Positions 24,159 through 28,408 of a stretch of DNA of 28,408 nucleotides are shown here, in pieces (positions within the stretch are counted from its first letter, which is position 1; every line of letters starts with the position of its first letter). Source of the DNA: JBCDBL01 sp039183635 (GTDB lineage: Bacteria > Pseudomonadota > Alphaproteobacteria > Caulobacterales > Parvularculaceae); assembly GCA_039183635.1 (NCBI GenBank), contig JBCDBL010000044.1, forward strand, positions 1 to 28,408. The letters are read 5' to 3'. A model generated the notes under the pieces. It worked only from the letters and a program-made list of their open reading frames with translations, was not told where the DNA came from and searched no databases. The position numbers and the translations under genes were made by a program.

Positions 24159-25463
24159 TTACAGCCCCGCTTTCAATAACTTCTTGCGTATAACTTTCTG
24201 CCGGCGGTCTGTCAGGGGAAAATACCAGATCAGGATGGAGGCCGCCAAGTAAGGCAAAGCAGGTATTATCAAACAAACAAACCTCAATGCCTGCAAACCG
24301 TCATCCGTTACATTCTGTGGATTAAAACCGAGAACGCCCAGCAGTGGCAGGGCGACACCAACGCCGATCGCAGACGTTGCTTTTTGCACCGTATTCCAAA
24401 CAGCGAAATACTGACCCGCCTCCTGTCGACCGGTTTTGACAGCAGCGTAATCCGAGACATCCGCCAGCAATGCCGGAAACAAAGCCAATGGGGCGGCGGT
24501 AAAAACGCCGGATGCAATAAAAAACACACCAAACAAAACAGGTTGCTCGGGCGGCAACAGGGCGATGATCATGAATAGAATTGTCCATACCGCCATAGAG
24601 ACCGCAGTTGTTTTATGCTTGCCAAAACGATTGGACATTTTCACCGCCGGGCCCATAGCAAGGATAGCGGCTGCAAAATAAGCAAGGAAGAATGGCCCGG
24701 CCAGAGTCGGCGACCCCACATAGTATGTTGTATACAGTACAAAGGTCGCTGACATCACAGCTGAAGATAAGTACCCCAGGAACGAAAACAGAAAAAACAG
24801 CCGAAACGGTTTGTTCGACACCATATATTTTAGACCCGCGCTCCAGCTGGATCTCTCGATCTTAACGGTATGGTTTTCGCGAACGTTCAGTGTGAGCAAT
24901 CCCCCCACAATCAGCGTCGAGCATACGAGGATCGCCAGCCATCGCATGGTGACATCGTCAATGCCGTGTCCATAAAAAGCCGTTGCGAATGGCACGGTAA
25001 GCGCCATAAAACTACCCGCAAGACTGCCGACTTCGCGCCATCCTGCAATACGCCGCCTTTCTGTCGGTTCAGACGACAGGTCAGCAGACCATGCGGAGTA
25101 TGGAATATTCACCAGAGACCAGCCCAGATATGCTATTCCGACCCATACAAGAAGATATGTAATACCGACTTCACCAACTGGAACGTACGACATCCAAATA
25201 GATGGAACCAAAAGGATGACTCCGGCCGCAATCCATGGACGACGACGACCATACTTTGTCTTTGTATTGTCGGAAAAATACCCAATGCTGAGATCGACAA
25301 AGACATCCGCCATACGAAGCGCCATCAACGCGATTCCAATTGTTCCAAGCGACAAACCTATATGGCCGGCGTAGAACGCAGGGACAAACGCCGTAATTGG
25401 CATCGAAACGCCCGAAAGGGGGAGCGCCAGCGCACCAAATGCAATGAGCTTTGTCGTTTTCAT
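24159..25463 (-). CDS. GPH-type sugar:cation symporter (MFS)
   Basis: A 434-residue inner-membrane carrier of the glycoside-pentoside-hexuronide:cation symporter family, with about 12 helices. The cytoplasmic loop after helix 2 reads RMADVFVDLSIGYFSDNTKT and KYGRRRPW, the R-x-x-D...D...GRRRP pattern of the family. Such carriers usually import glycosides or uronates with Na+ or H+, but in alphaproteobacteria they also sit in many non-sugar catabolic clusters. A good Shine-Dalgarno (GAGGT) precedes the ATG at 25463. It lies 148 bp downstream of TonB receptor 2 on the same strand with a terminator between, so it is either read through or has its own promoter. The two probably form an outer- and inner-membrane uptake route. 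Confidence 0.9.
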   Translation of the reverse strand: MKTTKLIAFGALALPLSGVSMPITAFVPAFYAGHIGLSLGTIGIALMALRMADVFVDLSIGYFSDNTKTKYGRRRPWIAAGVILLVPSIWMSYVPVGEVGITYLLVWVGIAYLGWSLVNIPYSAWSADLSSEPTERRRIAGWREVGSLAGSFMALTVPFATAFYGHGIDDVTMRWLAILVCSTLIVGGLLTLNVRENHTVKIERSSWSAGLKYMVSNKPFRLFFLFSFLGYLSSAVMSATFVLYTTYYVGSPTLAGPFFLAYFAAAILAMGPAVKMSNRFGKHKTTAVSMAVWTILFMIIALLPPEQPVLFGVFFIASGVFTAAPLALFPALLADVSDYAAVKTGRQEAGQYFAVWNTVQKATSAIGVGVALPLLGVLGFNPQNVTDDGLQALRFVCLIIPALPYLAASILIWYFPLTDRRQKVIRKKLLKAGL

Positions 25464-25505
25464 GTTACCTCGAATTTCTAAAGCGATGTTGCGTCCCTAA
25501 ATAAC

Positions 25506-25541
25506 AAAAAAGCTGGCGCGGACAAACTGAGCCACACGCCA
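25506..25541 (-). terminator. Intrinsic terminator after TonB receptor 2
   Basis: On the minus strand TGGCGTG pairs with CGCGCCA (one G-T wobble) around a 14-nt loop and is followed by GC and TTTTTT (25511-25506). It ends receptor 2 transcripts about 70 bp after the stop codon. Confidence 0.55.
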
Positions 25542-25611
25542 ACCAAGAAGATGCGGGACGAAAACGTACTCCCCCGAGTTAAATCACGTTTCCATCCCGC
25601 GGTATTGACTG

Positions 25612-27708
25612 TTAATAGCGAACGCGAACGCGCGCCATGAAGGACTGAGGCCGACCCGGCGTGGCCAAGCGGCCCTGCGTATCTACAAAAAAGTCGGTTG
25701 CATTGATGACATAGTATTCATCAAACACGTTCTCCACATCAACAGAGGCGGTGAACCTGTCATTTTGAACGCCGACACTCAAACTCGTGAGGTTGTATGA
25801 ATCAATTTCTTCGGCATTGTCATCGCCTGCGAAGAATTCATCATTATACCGCCAACGCCCCCGGAAGAACCCTTCTATTTCATCCGTAATAGCTTGAGTA
25901 TAATCCCAGCCGATCGTCGCCCTGAAATCAGGCGCTTGAGCGAAAGAATTGCCGCTAAAATCAATCAGAACGTCTTGGGTTCCATCGTATTCATTAACAA
26001 CATAGTCCTGTAACTCCGTATCGAGTAAAACGAAGGATGTCGTCAATCGGAAATTATCCGTCACTTGCCACCCGGTCGCTGCCTCAATGCCTTTCGATAC
26101 GCCATTGCCGGGGTTTTGAAATGCGAAACGGGAAACGCCGCCAGCGGTTCCCGGAACATCTTCCAGCGAGAATCGGCCCTCATAATCAACATAGAAAGCC
26201 GTAAAGTCGAAATCGAATTTATTATCAAAAAGAGATCCGCGGAGCGCAATCTCATAGCTATCAGCTGTTTCTTCATCAATGGATGGATCGTTTTCCTGAA
26301 ACGAGTACAGCGAAAATGCACCAGGCTTGAAGCCGCTCGCATAAGATGCAAATACGGATATGTCATCTGTAAGCTTATAAAGTAATGCAGCGCGCGCGGA
26401 GACTTGTTCAAATTTCAAGTCGTTGGGATTTGAAAACGCTAAGGAAACAGGTGGAAAAAGACCGGGAAAGAAATCAGAGAAAAAGTCGGTGTCGACGCCC
26501 CCCTCTAATTCAACAGATGTATACCGCAACCCTCCAACGAAATCGAGTTTGGGGGTAACGGCGTATGTAAAATCGCCAAACACCGCATAGGTTTGCGTAT
26601 CGATCTCAGCGTCAAGATTTAAGTCCAAAACCGGGGGGAACTGGTTTCTTTGATCCTGCGTAAATGACTCATCATAATAATAAAGCCCCAACAGCCAGTC
26701 AAAATTATCACCAAAGCTCGAAGACAGCCTGACTTCCTGTGACAGCTGATTTTGATCATGCATAAACGTATTAGCGATACCGGCCGATGATATAAAATCG
26801 CTGTTTGTGAACTCACGATACGATGTAATAGACGTAATATCGTAATTGGCGCCGCTATATGAGACCTTTGCGGTTACACCAAAATTATCGCGGTTACTGA
26901 AGTTTCCATCTGGCTCAAACTTATCGTATTCATTGATAGGAACAAAATCAAGATACGACCCTTCATCATCATTATAATCTGCAATAAGATTAATCGTCAG
27001 ATCATCTGTAACATCATAGGTCAAAACACCACGAAGACTGATAGATTCACTGGGATCTACTTTGCCGCCCGTCGCTGTATTATCGACAAAACCGCCGAAC
27101 TCATTGTAATTGGCCACCAGCTTAACGCGCACGCTGTCACTCAAAGGCCCGGAGACATAAGCTTGCGCATCAAACTCTTCAAAACTGCCATAGCCGAGCT
27201 GAAGCGCAGCCTCAAACTCATTGGAAGGCTTGCGGGTAATAACGTTAACGGCGCCGGCCAGTGAGTTTTGACCAAACAAGGTGCCCTGCGGCCCGCGCAG
27301 CACCTCTACCCGCTCCACATCAATGAGATCAAAATCTGCAAGAAATGTCGGCAACGGCACATCGTCAAGGTAAACGCCGACGTTCGAATCCGTTCCGTTG
27401 TTAATCGTATCGCCGATACCGCGGATAAGAGGGCGCGTGTACGCACGAGTGGCGCCGCTCCCAAAATCCAGGCTTGGCACCAATGCTTCCAGCTCTGCCG
27501 TTGAAGTAATCCCTTCCTTATTAATCATATCCCCAGTCACCACTGAGACACTGATCGGAACCTCAAGCAAGTTCTGCTCGCGCCTTTGCGCGGTGACAAC
27601 GATAACCTCGCCGTCTCCAGCAGATGCAGAAGCCGATTGCGCAAGCGCCGTATTTGACTGTAAAGCTGTCGTCGTGAGTAGCGCTATAGCCGCCGTTCTA
27701 AACAACAT
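25612..27708 (-). CDS. TonB-dependent outer-membrane receptor 2
   Basis: A 698-residue receptor of the general TonB-dependent (CirA/FyuA-like) type common in sphingomonads and relatives. The ATG at 27708 is chosen over an in-frame start at 27819 because GGAGAGGGG lies directly before it and a clean signal peptide follows (residues 1-23, cleavage after ALA). The TonB box is EVIVVTAQRR (34-43). The plug domain contains VERVEVLRGPQGTLFGQNSL (131-150) and NVITRKP, and the barrel ends in RVRVRY with a C-terminal aromatic residue. In this receptor type the cargo is often an organic substrate (sugar, aromatic, polymer fragment) rather than iron. It lies upstream of the GPH symporter on the same strand. 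Its promoter region has no copy of the TAGAAT-N3-ATTCTA operator, so it belongs to another regulon. Confidence 0.92.
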   Translation of the reverse strand: MLFRTAAIALLTTTALQSNTALAQSASASAGDGEVIVVTAQRREQNLLEVPISVSVVTGDMINKEGITSTAELEALVPSLDFGSGATRAYTRPLIRGIGDTINNGTDSNVGVYLDDVPLPTFLADFDLIDVERVEVLRGPQGTLFGQNSLAGAVNVITRKPSNEFEAALQLGYGSFEEFDAQAYVSGPLSDSVRVKLVANYNEFGGFVDNTATGGKVDPSESISLRGVLTYDVTDDLTINLIADYNDDEGSYLDFVPINEYDKFEPDGNFSNRDNFGVTAKVSYSGANYDITSITSYREFTNSDFISSAGIANTFMHDQNQLSQEVRLSSSFGDNFDWLLGLYYYDESFTQDQRNQFPPVLDLNLDAEIDTQTYAVFGDFTYAVTPKLDFVGGLRYTSVELEGGVDTDFFSDFFPGLFPPVSLAFSNPNDLKFEQVSARAALLYKLTDDISVFASYASGFKPGAFSLYSFQENDPSIDEETADSYEIALRGSLFDNKFDFDFTAFYVDYEGRFSLEDVPGTAGGVSRFAFQNPGNGVSKGIEAATGWQVTDNFRLTTSFVLLDTELQDYVVNEYDGTQDVLIDFSGNSFAQAPDFRATIGWDYTQAITDEIEGFFRGRWRYNDEFFAGDDNAEEIDSYNLTSLSVGVQNDRFTASVDVENVFDEYYVINATDFFVDTQGRLATPGRPQSFMARVRVRY

Positions 27709-28408
27709 ATTCCCCTCTCCTCTTTTTGTGCGTCGCTTCATGGTTTGTTTAATGACGTACTGCGACTTAAAGCACACGCCACCCCGTCTCAATCGAACGT
27801 ATTTTTTGGAAATACTCAAGATGAGCGCTTTGCCAAGGAGGATTATCTGATCCCTATATCATACCAATCTCCACAAAGTCATTTAACCAGTGCAGTTCTA
27901 TGGTATGTTAACGATGTCTAACAGTTGATTAGAAGAGTGTTCGCATGCCATCTTCTAGATGGCCTTCACTATAGGCAACCATTTATTAATCCTTATACAC
28001 TGTTTATTTTCTTAACGGCCAACACTTCATTCGCCCATCATGGCGCATCAGCGCTCACACTGCACCGGTCTCTATTTTTAGACGCGCGCCCCTTTATGCT
28101 CCGCCACGTTCTTGGCGTGAAGTTACAAGAATTGGTTCGTCTACGTTATTTAATGACTTGCTGACATATAAAAATTACCACGTAGACATATGAAATTCTT
28201 TAGAATGGCGATATGAGTCGGCCATGTCGGGCGGCACGCCCCAGGTGCTATGGAACATATTACTGACATACATAAAAATAGTTGCATTCATGCATCAAGC
28301 TGCAGGGCTTCAGCGCTGATCAGCAACAAAAACATCCCAATCGATGCACTCTTAAGCCTTCCGGAGCAAAGAAACCTGCCCTACTTTGCCGCCATCAAAT
28401 TAAGTTGG
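27709..28408. other. Intergenic region with no supported gene
   Basis: About 700 bp upstream of receptor 2. It holds several inverted repeats that may be regulatory: CATACCA (27860-27866) / TGGTATG (27901-27907), GCCATCT-TCT-AGATGGC (27947-27963), and GTCTACGT (28139-28146) / ACGTAGAC (28180-28187). Short open frames here lack ribosome sites and recognisable sequence. No gene crosses the window end as far as I can see. Confidence 0.5.

Noticed and set aside
19243..27909. Shared 10-mer AACATACCAT upstream of VOC (19243-19252) and, inverted, upstream of receptor 2 (27900-27909)
   Set aside because: For two intergenic regions of about 500 and 700 bp, counting both orientations, roughly 0.7 such 10-mer matches are expected by chance; it is not symmetric and was not seen before other genes.
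27925..28164. 79-codon frame on plus near the window end
   Set aside because: No ribosome site, no recognisable sequence, and it covers an inverted repeat.
28193..28206. ATTCT-TT-AGAAT near the right end, similar bases to the TetR operator
   Set aside because: The half-sites are in the opposite order and the spacing differs, so it is not the same site.
1..28408. Search by eye for CRISPR arrays, tRNAs, insertion sequences and integrase genes
   Set aside because: No regular repeat-spacer pattern, no tRNA-like cloverleaf ends, and no transposase or integrase reading frame were seen; the only repeats are the REP-like elements.

Overview
The window reads as a chromosomal accessory region of an alphaproteobacterium, probably a nutrient-scavenging type with many TonB-dependent receptors (Hyphomonadales, Caulobacterales, Parvularculales or Sphingomonadales style; this is inference). 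The clues are two TonB-dependent outer-membrane receptors, a dense mix of TetR, AraC and IclR regulators with hydrolases, and several copies of the dispersed alphaproteobacterial REP-like repeat that begins AGAGCGTGTCGCGCAAAAGT. I found no tRNA, rRNA, CRISPR array, transposase or phage gene.

Left part (1-10.8 kb): a siderophore-type TonB receptor (539-2764) faces an AmpG-like MFS permease (2900-4270, minus) across a bidirectional hairpin. A TetR regulator follows (4895-5626), then an M14-like DUF2817 peptidase (minus), a second TetR divergent from it, a DUF819 membrane protein, and an exported beta-lactamase-fold hydrolase (9130-10680, minus). One 15-bp palindrome, TAGAAT-N3-ATTCTA, lies in front of the first receptor (one perfect and one near-perfect copy, overlapping or abutting a good sigma70-like promoter), the first TetR gene and the exported hydrolase. 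This suggests a single TetR regulon.

Middle part (11-18 kb): a cytosolic beta-lactamase-fold esterase sits upstream of a PchR-like AraC regulator (minus operon). Divergent from it is a forward run of a membrane-anchored LpqC/PHB-depolymerase-like esterase, an FAD-linked D-2-hydroxyacid (D-lactate) dehydrogenase and a PAF-acetylhydrolase-like hydrolase. The run meets an IclR gene tail to tail inside a REP-like repeat, which supplies the last 11 residues of the IclR protein.

Right part (18.8-28.4 kb): divergent from IclR are a VOC (glyoxalase-fold) protein overlapping by 4 nt with an Asp/Glu-racemase-family enzyme, then a beta-keto acid cleavage enzyme (BKACE, DUF849) and a BAAT-type acyl-CoA thioesterase. 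After two tandem REP-like elements come a GPH-type sugar/cation symporter and a second TonB receptor, both on minus. The last 0.7 kb has no convincing gene.

Taken together the window looks like an uptake-and-hydrolysis locus: receptors bring in a substrate, exported and cytosolic serine hydrolases cut ester or amide bonds, and a D-hydroxyacid dehydrogenase, racemase, BKACE and thioesterase process the products. The substrate cannot be read from the sequence. Esters of D-2-hydroxyacids or D-residue-containing peptides are the hypotheses I consider worth testing.
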